This document shows, piece after piece, positions 13,201-24,068 of a stretch of DNA of 64,000 nucleotides (position 1 is its first letter; every line of letters begins with the position of its first letter). The notes beneath the pieces are model-generated. The model searched no databases. It saw only the letters and a list, made by a program, of their open reading frames with translations, and was not told where the DNA came from. Both the position numbers and the translations under genes were made by a program. Source of the DNA: Moringa oleifera. Lineage: Eukaryota; Streptophyta; Magnoliopsida; Brassicales; Moringaceae. The stretch covers positions 5,308,001 through 5,372,000 of the forward strand of contig JAJFZO010000094.1 in assembly GCA_021397835.1 (NCBI GenBank), read 5' to 3'.

Positions 13201-16200
13201 GTAAATCACAAGGAATAAAGACAAACAAATAGGAGATTAAGAGTGAGCTGGTGCAATCATTGAAGTTGGAAGAAGTCTCATGGAGACAAAATGAAAAGCA
13301 TTACGGCTGAAAGAGAGGGACATAAATACAGCATTCTTCCATAAAACTGCTAATGGCCATAAAAGGGGGAATTTTCATTAGTAAGATGTTTATTGATGGT
13401 ACTCACTGGTTTAGGAGAGGGAGCTTAAGGAAGAGGTGAGCAATTTTTACAAGAAATTGTACTAAGAAAATGAAAAATGGCACCCAAAACTAAAGGGCTG
13501 AGTTTTAAAACAATCAGAAGGAAGTAGAAGGAGCGTATTGAAATGCAATTTGGGGAGGAAGAGGTGTGGAATGCTTTAAAAGAATGTGATGGTGATGAGG
13601 CACAGAGACATGACAGTTTCACGATGGCCTTTCTAAAATCCAATTGGGAGGGGATGAAGGGTGACCATGAGGTTGTTCGGCGACTTTTATGAGAATGAGA
13701 AATTTGTGAAATCATTAAACGCCACCTTTTCAGTATTGATACCAAAAAGGTATGGGGGTAAAATACTAATGAATATAGACCGATCAGCTTGGTAGGATGT
13801 GTCTAAAAATTGATTTCAAAGGTGCTGGCCAAAAGGCTAAAAGGTAATGGAACAAGTGGTTAACGTGAACCAGAATGCATTTGTGAAGGGTAGATAAATT
13901 TTGGATGCCATTTTGATTACAAACAAGGTGGTGGATAGTCAAAAAAGATCGGGGAAAAGTGGGGTTGTGTGAAAATTGGACATGAAGAAAGCTTATGACG
14001 ATGTCTCGTGAAAGTTTCTTATGGATATCCTAAAAAAGGTGGGCTGTGACAGTAAGTGGAATAATTGGATCTTTTTGGTCTATATGCAGTGACGGTTAAT
14101 GGAAGCCCATCGAAGTTTTTTCATGCGTCCAGGGGTCTAAGGCAAGCGGACCCTCTGTCACCGTTATTATTTTTGTTGGTGATGGAAGTTCTAGATGGAC
14201 TACTTACAAGGACAAAAGAAAGAAGACTGCTAGAAGGGTTTACTATTGGAGGAAGAGAGAATGAAGTGGAGGTAACTCACATACTATTTATAGATGACAC
14301 TATAATATTTTGCAGTGCTAAAGTGGAAGAGTTGACTAACCTTAAAAGTATATTGCTGATCTTTGAGGCATCATCAAGGCTGAAAATTAATTTGAGGAAG
14401 TCTGAGTTGACAGTGGTGGGGACAGTGAAAAATGTAAGAGTGTTGGTCGATGTTACACGTTGTAAGGTAGCCAGTTTTTCGTAGAAATATCTAGGTCTCC
14501 CCCTTGCTACTAGATGTTTAGACAAGTCCATATGGAAAGGAGTTGTGGAAAGATTCGAAAGGAAGCTAAGTGGGTGCAAAAACAAAATTTGTCAAAGGCT
14601 AGGAGGCTAACTCTCATAAAAAGTACAGTCCAACTCACTGGTGTACTTCATGTTGTTGTTTTCAATGCCAAAAGTGATTGTTCGCAAGCTAGAAGCGGTT
14701 CAAAGGAATTTTCTATGGGGTAATAGTGGAAAGTCTCATAGGTATCATTTGGTGAAATGGGAGGTCATGTCCGAACCCATCGCTTTGGGATGGCTTAGAG
14801 TGAAATTTTTTTTCCTTATTTAACCAAGCATTACTATAAGTAGTTGTGGAGGCATATGGCAGAAAAGGAAGGATTGTGAAGGAGCATTGTGGGTGCAAGT
14901 ACAGGGAAATGTAATGGAGATGGATAAAGAAGATGGGGAAAGGAACATATGGTTCTTGCCTATAAAAAGCAGTAAGGAAGGAATGGAGAAAATATAAGGC
15001 CAGATACAGTTTAAAGCTGGAAATGGTAAGTCGATTAAGTTCTGGCATGACTGCTAGTGTGAGGAGGTTCCTTTGAGGGAGGTTTTCCCTGCAGTTTACT
15101 CCCTTGGGAGTAATAAAGATGCATGGGCCTACAAGTGCTGGGAAAATGGAGAAGAAGGGCCTGGTTTGTGCAGCTTCGCAAGAATCTTCAAGACTGGAAG
15201 GTAGGCCAAGTAGACGAGTTGTACAATAAGATCCAGAGTATAAAGCTAGAAAGCAGTGTGCAAGACAATGTGGTGTGGAAGTTGGGCAATGGGGACAGAA
15301 AATACTTTACAGTGAGGTCTTATTTTATGGGGCTATGTAACTGGAATGAGTGCACTGAATTTCCTTGGAAACAAGTGTGGAAAACCAGGGTGCCTCCCAA
15401 GGTAGCTTTTTTCACTTGGGAGGCAGTAAGGAAAAAAATTCTGACAGTTGATAACTTAAGGAGAAGGGGAAAGATTCTAGTTAATAGATGCTTTTTGTGT
15501 AAAGGAACAGACTGTTTTTCATCTTGGGCTGGGGTGTAAATGAACTGCAGAGTTGTGGGCATTGGTTCTAAGGACCCTGGGCTCAGCAGGAGTGAGTTCA
15601 GTGGAGGCAAAAATAACAGCTTGGACAGGACAAGGGATGGTGGGTCAAAAGAGGGAAGTGATAAGGATGGTACCTCGTTTAATTTTCTGGAGCGTTTGGC
15701 ATGAGAGAAACAGAAGGGCTTTTGATAATTGTGAAACTTCGATCAATGTTTTTAGGATTCTTGGGTGGGGATGTTAAAACTATGAGAATCGGGGGATATT
15801 TTTGTAAATGAGGAAGATTTACTTGCGTTCATAGAATTACTAACCTCAAAAAACTAACTAATTATGTAAAGGGTTGCACCCCCTTGGTGCATGGTATATA
15901 ACATAATTCTTTGTTTCTACTCAAAAAAAAATAAAAAATAAAAGAACATACCTGATGAACAGGAATATGAGAAATAAATGTCTCTGGAGAAGAGCTCCTC
16001 AAAGCTTCAGTAAGATTAATGCACACAGCCAAGCACTGAAATGGATCTTCTGCCTTTAACCACCATCGCCTTCCCTCTAGTGGTCTGTCTGCGGAATCAA
16101 ATATATCATCCAGGTGATTCTCAGTGAAAGCTAATCTTCCCTCATAAGACAATTTGTCTACACCACCAGCATATAGATTTGCTAAGTGTATCTTCAGCCA

Positions 16201-19200
16201 ACGTAAGCCTGACTTTCCTAGACGGCGTCCCTCTGCAAATTCCAGAACACCCCGACAGAGATCTGAGCCAAGATGATTCAAATATGGGTGCATGGGGTAT
16301 GCACGTCCTCGAAAGTCGAGATTGTGTGGGTAATAAAAACCTTCTTCATCTTTCATTTTCTGCGCCACCTGCTCACCACTTATATTGGTTACGATGAATC
16401 TTATTTGAAAAAAAGGATTCACTTACTGTCATCATGAAGGGATATAGATCTTACAGCAAGTTTAAGTTCTATATCACAACGCTGAGAATGTCTCTCCCGG
16501 TTTTCCTTTTTCACAGATCTAATTTTCCACTTCCACTTCCTTAGCAGTGCTTCATCTTCAGTATCTGGCCTTTCAGGCAAAGGAACCTGCAGTTTAGGAG
16601 TTCACAAATCAACCCAACTTAATACAGTACAAAGTTGAATTGAACATTTTTTCTTTCTTCACAATCCAATTACTTTGAACATCAATACAAGAAAAACTAC
16701 AAAGACGTAAATACAAACAAATCTACGAAGTAACTCACGTCATTGCGATCCACCAGGTCTCCAAGACGACCTCCACTAGCCCATATTCTGTCTACAATGC
16801 TAAGGACCCTCTTGTTTATCCTCCATTTAGTAGCTCCAAGCGTATCCAGGGCCTGGGAAGGTTATTTGAAACACTGTTTAGCATTCTTGATAAAGACAGT
16901 CAAAGAAGAGCTGAATCCTGTGTAAAGAAATCTCAGTTCATATAGTTGATAACTCATTTGCTCATGATAAAGTACCACAGAGGGTTCAGATCAAACAATA
17001 TACACTAGAAACTGCTATTAACAAGTCTTTTTTTGCTCCAAACCTGAAAGACTGGGTCTAGTTGCTTCCTAGGGGCCCTCTTAACTGCTTCTCGTTGTTG
17101 TTTAGCTCCATGTGTGCGCATGACATAAGATGGCAAGAACAAGTGTGCTCCTTTGTCGTAACTACAAGAGTAATACGAGAAGAAAAACCCGTTTCGGTAA
17201 ATAAAGGCAAATCATGCAACCAGCAGCAAGTAATCTGGCAAGCTGTTCGCATAAGCATCTAAAGAACACATTGAGTTCCGGAAAAGCTATGTCTATCTTT
17301 GTACCTAGTGATTAGTAAGATAAGTCCCAGACTAAGTATCTGATTTCCAATTTCTGTCTTTCAATGTAGTAATTATCTTAGTTCTGGCTGCAATTTCATG
17401 AAAATCCATTTCACTTATAGTGAAGTTAGACCAGTCCTTAAACAAGAGAAACATCTAAAAAAAAAAATTTCTTCAGGAATTACATAAATCAATCCCAAAC
17501 CAGCTAGAGCGACAGGTATTTATGTGCTTTCCATGAGTTGCTAAATGTTGGAATAGAAAAAAAAAAAAGACCCTCACTTAGAAATGTAAATAGAAAACAA
17601 GTAAATGGTTTTGTTTTGTTTTACTTTTAATGACAAATAACATATTTATTTTAAACAAATTTCCAAAAAGAAATAAGCAGCAAAGTACAAAATTTCCACT
17701 TCATTGCCTTCGTTTTTCATACATATGATTCTTACCTTTCACAGTAATTAAAAAATAATCGCATTCCAGGGGACCATTCTTTGGCGGATCACTCAAGGTC
17801 TTGGGCTCCCATGCACAAGGTTATGAGTTCAAATCTTAAAAATAATTGAAAATTGTCGTAATAATAATGAAATACTAATCAAGTATGTTGATTGATGATA
17901 AGCTGCTTGCATTTTTCCAATCAAAACAGAAACTTCAATCAAATTGAAATTTCACTACTAAACTTAGAGAAAAATAACCTAAGGATTTTATAAAATCTTG
18001 ATATTTTGTTGGGTGAAATGATCATTTAGCTTTTAAATAAAATGCTGAACTCTTTTGCAATTTGCACAAGTCTGTGGTCTGGCAAAGTCAGATGGTTTTA
18101 CCAGTTTTTTATCAAAACTTACCATTGGGATGGGATGGACCTATCACGAACAAACATCAACATGAGATGGGCCAGTCTTCCCTAGTTCACCAGTTCAACT
18201 GGCCAATCTGATCCAAGGTTCAAAACTATGGCATGGAGTCACCTATACCAACACTCCATGTCAATGAGACCATGAGTAGGTTACACCCTTTTCTAAAAAC
18301 TTATTTCCTTTTTTTCTTTTATGATTATGGTTTTTGAGAAACAATGTATGCCTTCCCATGAACCATAGACTTCAGTGCTACTACTATGAAAGCTTAAACA
18401 GTACCAAAATTATTCAATTGCCATAAGTTGTCGATAATTTCATCCTTTATATATTTGTTAAACACCATCTACATAGAAGTTCACTGCACGTACCCCACAT
18501 CAATTTCTTTAAGATAATTTAAAGAGGATACACCAAAATATAGTCATTACCAGCATAATCACCTTTTTTTTTTTGGTAGTAAAATTAAGCACCCACAGTT
18601 TCCTAGTGGCAGTTTAATAAACAGTACAAATTCCACATGCACACAGACTCCTATTCCAAACTCATAATCAGTTATATTTAAGGAAGTAATCAGGTTATAT
18701 ATAACAAAAGCAGGGGCTTATGCTACTCATATTTAACTAGCTGAATTGGTGAACCTAACATGTATTCTCGTTGGAATTTGGAGCCTAAATCCAGTGCAAT
18801 GATCAAAAGCAAATCATACCCTGTCCACTTGACTGGGGGCACCAACATTGGCATATAAGGAATCACCATGTGCCTTGCCTGTGTAAAGAAACAACAAAAT
18901 TTACTATTCCTTATTCATGAAAAAAGAAAGTCAGTAACACATAAAACTTCAAAAAGTGACTCAAGGTAGCACCCTGTCTCCCACCTAAATGAAATTTGTA
19001 CATATTTATCCAAGCCATTGCATTCCAATGACGTGGAGACTAGCTTATCAATTTTCCACCAAGAAACGACAAACGAACGATAGACATACAGTCCTAACAT
19101 CTCAAGAAGTTGAAAGATATAATCTTTTTTAATAGGATCAAACATGATAACATGACACGATTCACTCACAGTTTTATCTAGGCCTTTGAGAACCAAAGGA

Positions 19201-21850
19201 TCACATTGGATCACACCATATCTTCTGCTGGTCTTCCTGTTGAGAGAAAAACCAAGAACATCGGCTTGAAGTGATAAAGGGCAGTAGAAAATTAGCACAA
19301 GAAAAAGACAGAAGCGAAAAGAATCCTCACTGATGTTCTTTCACAGAAGTTCTGAACGTATGTACAAATGCAGGTCGGATGTCCGGTGGATCAGCTACAT
19401 GATCTGGAGGAGGCTGTATATAAGCTGTTTGCAACAATAATTCAATAACTCGGCTTCCAATCTGGAAAATGCAAGAGTGGATATCAAAATTTCTTTTTAA
19501 GGCATATAACTAAGAATTACAAACTTTCATTGGAGACTAGCAGACATCACACAAACCCTAGCCTTAATATCTTGACCCCACGATTTCGAATCATCCTGTC
19601 CTTTCACAATCTGCCTCACTGCTGGCAGCTTTTGTTTCTTTATCAAGTTGGCAACTCTTTTTCGTAATTTCTCCTGTTCTGTCATTGCTGCATCAGATTC
19701 ACCTTCTTTCCCTTCCTTATTTTTATCTACCTCCTTCTTCTTCGTTTTCTCCAAGAACTTGTGTATTCTGACCTGACCCATTGAAAAATATATCGATTGA
19801 TTGATACAGCTCCATATAAATTAAGGGGAAAAAAAAAAAGCGAAGGATCACAAAGTGAGAGGGTAATAGGGTAGATTCCTATCTCATTACATCCAACACC
19901 AGTCCCTCTCTGACCTCCTCTCAAAGAAAGAATCATGAAAAAGAATGATTAAACCAACTGCTTTATATAGCGCCGGTGGAGATCGGACAACAAAAATATA
20001 GGCAAAATCAAGCAAGGAAGAGGAAATAAATTTCAACCAACTTGCAATTCCATGATTCTGAAACTAGAAATATTTAACAAGCCATAGGGAAGGGCACACA
20101 AATTATGAGCAACCGGTAGAAACTTGTAGAACAAAAAGGTTACAGGATTCAGAAATAAGCTTGCAGTCAAATATACCTTCCAATTGAAACTGCAGTGACA
20201 TGGAGTATAAATTATGCTAACAAAACATATATCCACAATGAAGAAAGCATGCAACCTTGGCATCTCAAACCAATGCTCCACTTCAATGATGTTGAAACAC
20301 ATTATCTTAGTCGGAATGGCTATCAAAAAAGTAAAATAGACTACCCATAATCACTGATTAATATTTCTTTAGACATCAGCAATAAGAATACCATTACAAC
20401 AAAAATCTGATATGAACACTTTTTTCATGCCGTTGATCTACAATTATGATTGGCATCAGTGTTGCAAAAATCACCTTTTTGTGATGAATAGCAATAATTT
20501 AATTCATTCGGTTAAATAACATTTTAACAACAGTAGACAAAGTGGATTCATGAAATTAGAGTAGAGGCTCCCATATTGTCAACATTGCCTTCAAATCTAA
20601 TTTTATAGAACAAAATGCTTAATTAATTCAGAAGTAAGACTTCTACCTCTCATTTAAGTTCATCATTTCTTGATTCTTGCACTCTCTTCAGTTATATCAC
20701 TAAGATAGCATGTTTACCTTCATCATGCATATAATATAACTTATTATAAACATCACATATGAAAATTCTAAGCCCAAAATGTCACGATGGCTAGAAGAGA
20801 TGAAACGTATAGCTTTCTATCGCTTGAAACAAGAAAATGACAAAGTCGGGTTCGAATGAAAACCATGGAAAAAGTAAACAAAGATTTGGAGTAAAAAAAG
20901 TAAAAAAATATATAAATATCACCAACCTCCTGCTCAATCGCATCCCCTATAATGCAAGCAGCCTGCACAACCCTGGTACAGCCATGCTCTCCACCTGTCA
21001 TCAACAGGCTCATCAACTTATGCATTGTGATAACTGCCATCATATCCGCTGGTAACTGAACGATAAATGGTGCATAGGATGCTTTACTCTTCCCTAACCT
21101 ACACAATTCCTGCTCCTTATTAATAGCATCACATAAAGGCTCAAACCAACCAAGAAACAAAGACTTCATGTAAGGCAAATTTGGTGCCAGTTTCTGCTCA
21201 CACATATCCATTAAAAGCTCCCTATATTCCTTGACAGCCTGTTCCCATGCCTTAGTCTCGATCTTAATTTGCCTCCTTCTAAGTGCCTTATACTTCCCTT
21301 GACCCATTCCCCTAGCTACTCGGAGAAGGCTCTGCCGGGCGTAAACCTTCTCTTTCTTCTCTTCCTTTTTCAGTTCTTCCAACAACTCCTGTATCTCCTC
21401 ACCGATAGAGACATCTTCCTCAACATCTGTGGAGGAAACCGCCTCAGCCAAGCTGACATACCGTCTTGGACAAAAGCCACTGCAACCAATCTCGTTCTTC
21501 AAGAACCGAAAACTCGGCTGACCAAAATAATCCTCATGTGTTGAGACCTCTCCACTTCTAGGAAAACCCATTTCCTGAAGCCCTGATCTCGAGCAAGAAC
21601 CGACCTCGAAAGGCCGTAACTTGGACTTCTCTGGGAAAATGTAATCCTGGTGAAGTCCCAGAAAGCTGTAAGTGCGCGAAAAGTACGGGGAATGGAGAGA
21701 AGACCTAGCGGAGGATCTTGAAAGGGCCTGCTTGGCTATGTTTCTCCACATAGCTGTGGATACCCCCAGTGTGTTTTGGCAGTGGATTGCCGACTTACCA
21801 ACTGGAATCAAGTTACAAGCAGAGAATATAGTGGTTTCACTAATGGACAT
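7261..21850 (-). CDS. RPOTmp: Phage-type DNA-directed RNA polymerase, mitochondrial/plastid (RPOTmp, RPOT2)
   Basis: Single-subunit T3/T7-type polymerase that transcribes organelle genes. Nineteen exons (coding order): 21850-20927, 19772-19557, 19461-19331, 19236-19170, 18878-18820, 17161-17044, 16852-16739, 16586-16455, 16368-15952, 10041-9991, 9904-9834, 9689-9605, 9248-9096, 8952-8878, 8783-8694, 8597-8550, 8210-8096, 8011-7908, 7371-7261. All phases join, giving 1,026 aa, close to the family length (about 1,000). Catalytic motifs are intact: motif [17 protein letters not shown] (Asp727), motif [17 protein letters not shown], motif [12 protein letters not shown] (Asp959), and the FFN terminus. 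The N-terminus is a Ser/Arg-rich organelle presequence containing a second start, MWRNIAKQA, at Met34. That block, plus [19 protein letters not shown], matches RPOTmp better than RPOTm or RPOTp. The open frame extends one codon upstream to a TTG; ATG at 21850 is the first true start. One intron is expanded to 5.9 kb by a LINE. Confidence 0.95.
10506..10517 (+). repeat. Candidate target-site duplication, left copy of the LINE
   Basis: AAGAAAATACCT here matches AAGAACATACCT at 15942-15953 in 11 of 12 positions. The two copies flank the LINE exactly where its 5' end and poly(A) tail would place a duplication. Confidence 0.6.
10518..15941 (+). mobile_element. L1-type non-LTR retrotransposon (LINE), near full length, decayed, antisense in an RPOTmp intron
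   Basis: About 5.4 kb with domains in the normal L1 order. An ORF1-like start at 10562-10945 ([16 protein letters not shown]... [14 protein letters not shown]) resembles plant LINE ORF1. An endonuclease start lies at 12258-12455 ([19 protein letters not shown]). A linker follows near 12870-13140 ([15 protein letters not shown]). Reverse transcriptase spans about 13560-14800 ([46 protein letters not shown]). A zf-RVT C-terminal module lies at about 15290-15540 ([21 protein letters not shown]), with an end block near 15660-15770 ([15 protein letters not shown]). Many stops and frameshifts separate these blocks, so it is not autonomous. The 3' end runs into A-rich sequence at 15920-15941. The catalytic box reads FIDD rather than FADD. 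Orientation is opposite to the host gene. Confidence 0.93.
15942..15953 (+). repeat. Candidate target-site duplication, right copy, overlapping the RPOTmp splice donor
   Basis: AAGAACATACCT follows the LINE poly(A). Read on the minus strand it is AGGTATGTTCTT, the last two exon bases plus the donor GTATGTTCTT of the exon ending at 15952. The left copy carries a second donor-like GTATTTTCTT. Confidence 0.6.
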
Positions 21851-22019
21851 CAAATCAACACAAATTTTTTAGTGAAATTAACGGTATAATTAAGTGGAAA
21901 AGGAAAGAAGTTGATATCAAAGAAAATGGACCTCCGGAGAAGTTTGCTGAAAGAAACAGTATACATAGAGAAAGCAGAAGGAGAAAAATGCTGCTCTGTG
22001 TATTTGTTAGGTAGCAGCC

Positions 22020-22071
22020 GCCTTAAACCCTTCTTGAGGCTTTCTGCCTTAAACCCTTCATGAAGCTTTCT
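22020..22071. repeat. 26-bp tandem repeat with AAACCC motifs in the RPOTmp leader
   Basis: Two units (22020-22045, 22046-22071) differ at two positions. Each starts GCCTTAAACCCTTC. They lie about 170-220 bases upstream of the RPOTmp ATG. AAACCC is the core of the plant telo-box, which is common upstream of housekeeping and translation genes. Confidence 0.7.
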
Positions 22072-23299
22072 TAAATCCTTTTCTCAGGACTTTGTGTCGC
22101 ATCTGTTTGCTTCTTTTTCATTTTGCCCTGCATCAAGGGAAATTGGGGTTTCTCCAGTTTTTCAATCATTTGGGTTTTAGACTTCAATTTGATCTGGGCC
22201 GCAATATGCCAGTTAAAAATGACGCTCACTGTTCTGAACAAAATGGAACTTTTGAAGTTGCTCAACTTCCAATATAATGAATTGTATAAAAATGGCAAAT
22301 TAATTTGAATCTGTTAAAAATGGCTAGTATATCTTTTGAATTGCACATATCAAGCTTCTTTGCTAAATATATAATTAAATTATGTATTAACACATAATAA
22401 AACAATAAATAAGTATGCTTGGTGTTAATTATATTTTATGTGAAAATGAACCATTGGTTCATCTGATTTTTTGTTATTTTTTAAAATTATAATTATTATT
22501 TTTATAATTTATTATGTTGATGAAAAAATATATGAATAAACAAGTAAGCTTTCATTTAATGTTTAATTTATGCTATCACCAAAGAAGAATGCTGGAAAAA
22601 CCTTTCAAAACAAACGAATAAACATATGGGAAATAATCTTTCATAGATATGTAGTTTATGAAAAACCAAACATAAGATGAGATTAGCAGAAAAAATATCA
22701 TTTGAAAATAAAATTAATTGGGAGTCTTACTTGTTTTGCTCATAAACAGTTTCTTCTCTTTTTTCTTTTTATAGACCAAACAGGCCTTAATGAGTTATGC
22801 ATCAGAAAGGAAAATGAAAAAGAAGTCCAATTGCCAGTTCATACCTTCATAAACATGCGAAGTTATCATGAAAGGAGTTCATATCAAACTGTAAAAGGAA
22901 GCAAGGCCATTTTAAAAAGTTCAATTTTTCCAGTGAGATTTGCCCTTCAGCCTCATCCTGTATCATCAATTGCAGAGCCACAACGGTCGGTTTTAGAGCA
23001 GGCTGCCATGTTCACATTATGTATACATTACTAACCTTTCAACAACGGAAGATTCACATCAGGAATAAAATTTCTAATGGATGCAAGACCTACACCCAAT
23101 AGTAAGAATCAGTCTGCAGGACAATAAGTAGACAATTTTCAACACATAAGACACCCAGAGAAGGTGCAGGAGAGGACCTAAAAAAAAAAAATGTTATAGC
23201 TCCCCTCAACCATCATCCATCCAGAACAAAAGGGAAAAGATGAATTAAGTAAAGGTACATAAAAGTGAAGATCCACATCCCATAGTTTGACTTAATTTG

Positions 23300-23372
23300 G
23301 TTGTAACTCTTCCTCTTTTAATAAGAAAACAACATATTTTACATGGATAGAACCAAGAGGGTGCAACCCTTA
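23300..23372 (-). mobile_element. Short relic of a LINE 3' end
   Basis: On the minus strand AAGGGTTGCACCCTCTTGGT matches the 3' end of the RPOTmp-intron LINE (near 15869) in 19 of 20 bases. It is followed by a similar AT-rich tail. The upstream part does not resemble that LINE, so this is a 5'-truncated member of a related family. Confidence 0.45.
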
Positions 23373-23870
23373 GTAAGTGTCGATAGAAGTTAGAGATAGC
23401 ACCATAGGCTCTACTTGGTAATAACTTCAATGAAGTTTTTAGTGAAACCTTCATACATTTACAAGTAGATACAATCAAACAGACATTTATAACTAAAGCT
23501 TAGGATAAAAGTTAACAACTAGTGGAATGTCGAATTGATTGAACATCTTCTGGGTAATCACTTTCGGCGTAAAACACCAGCTACAACAAATTGTTTCCAA
23601 AATTGAAGAGTTAGATCAGAAATCATTTACGAACTTCCTTTCAAGTCATAAGAAATTAAACTAGCAGGAAGACAAGCCACCAAGAATCACTGATTCTCAT
23701 ACTAAAAGTACACTTGGATCAAATTCTGCATTTACAAACAATAGTCTCGGTTGGAGAGCAGGAGTTTCAATGCAAGCATAAGAGCCACTCCCATCATGTA
23801 GAGGCCATTAGACACCAGATATATTCTGGCAGGGCAGGGGGAAGAGTCATGAACATAAGCATTCAATTGT

Positions 23871-23896
23871 GTGTGTGTGAGACAGAGAGAGAGAGA
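23871..23896. repeat. GT/GA microsatellite
   Basis: Alternating GT then GA dinucleotides in intergenic DNA, downstream of the ABHD17 gene. No other feature is seen. Confidence 0.85.
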
Positions 23897-24068
23897 TTTA
23901 TTACCTAAAAGAGAATAAACTGAGATACATGATTTGCAAGATTAAATTAATTTCCTACTTTTACTCTAACAAGTGGATGGAAAACAATAAACATTTTTCC
24001 TATCACCCATAAAACCCGTCAACCAATCAAATAAATAAAAGAGAAGCAAAATACAACCTCTCCAGTTC

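Larger units (their letters stand above)
21851..24068. other. Intergenic region: RPOTmp leader/promoter and ABHD17 3' flank
   Basis: Upstream of RPOTmp the first 250 bases look like a 5' leader with a tandem AAACCC-containing repeat at 22020-22071. From 22300 to 22700 the sequence is very AT-rich. A LINE 3'-end relic lies near 23300-23372, and a GT/GA microsatellite near 23871-23896. The 110-codon frame at 22702-23034 has no recognisable domain and I do not call it a gene. The last few hundred bases are probably the 3' UTR of the minus-strand ABHD17 gene. Confidence 0.6.

Noticed and set aside
17760..17860. tRNA-like B box (GGTTATGAGTTCAAATC) in an RPOTmp intron, possible SINE
   Set aside because: The A box is poor, no target-site duplication or second copy was seen, and no clear ends exist; a similar motif at 33995-34022 is no better.
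22702..23034. 110-codon plus-strand frame between ABHD17 and RPOTmp
   Set aside because: No recognisable domain, no splice partner, and composition like the surrounding intergenic DNA.
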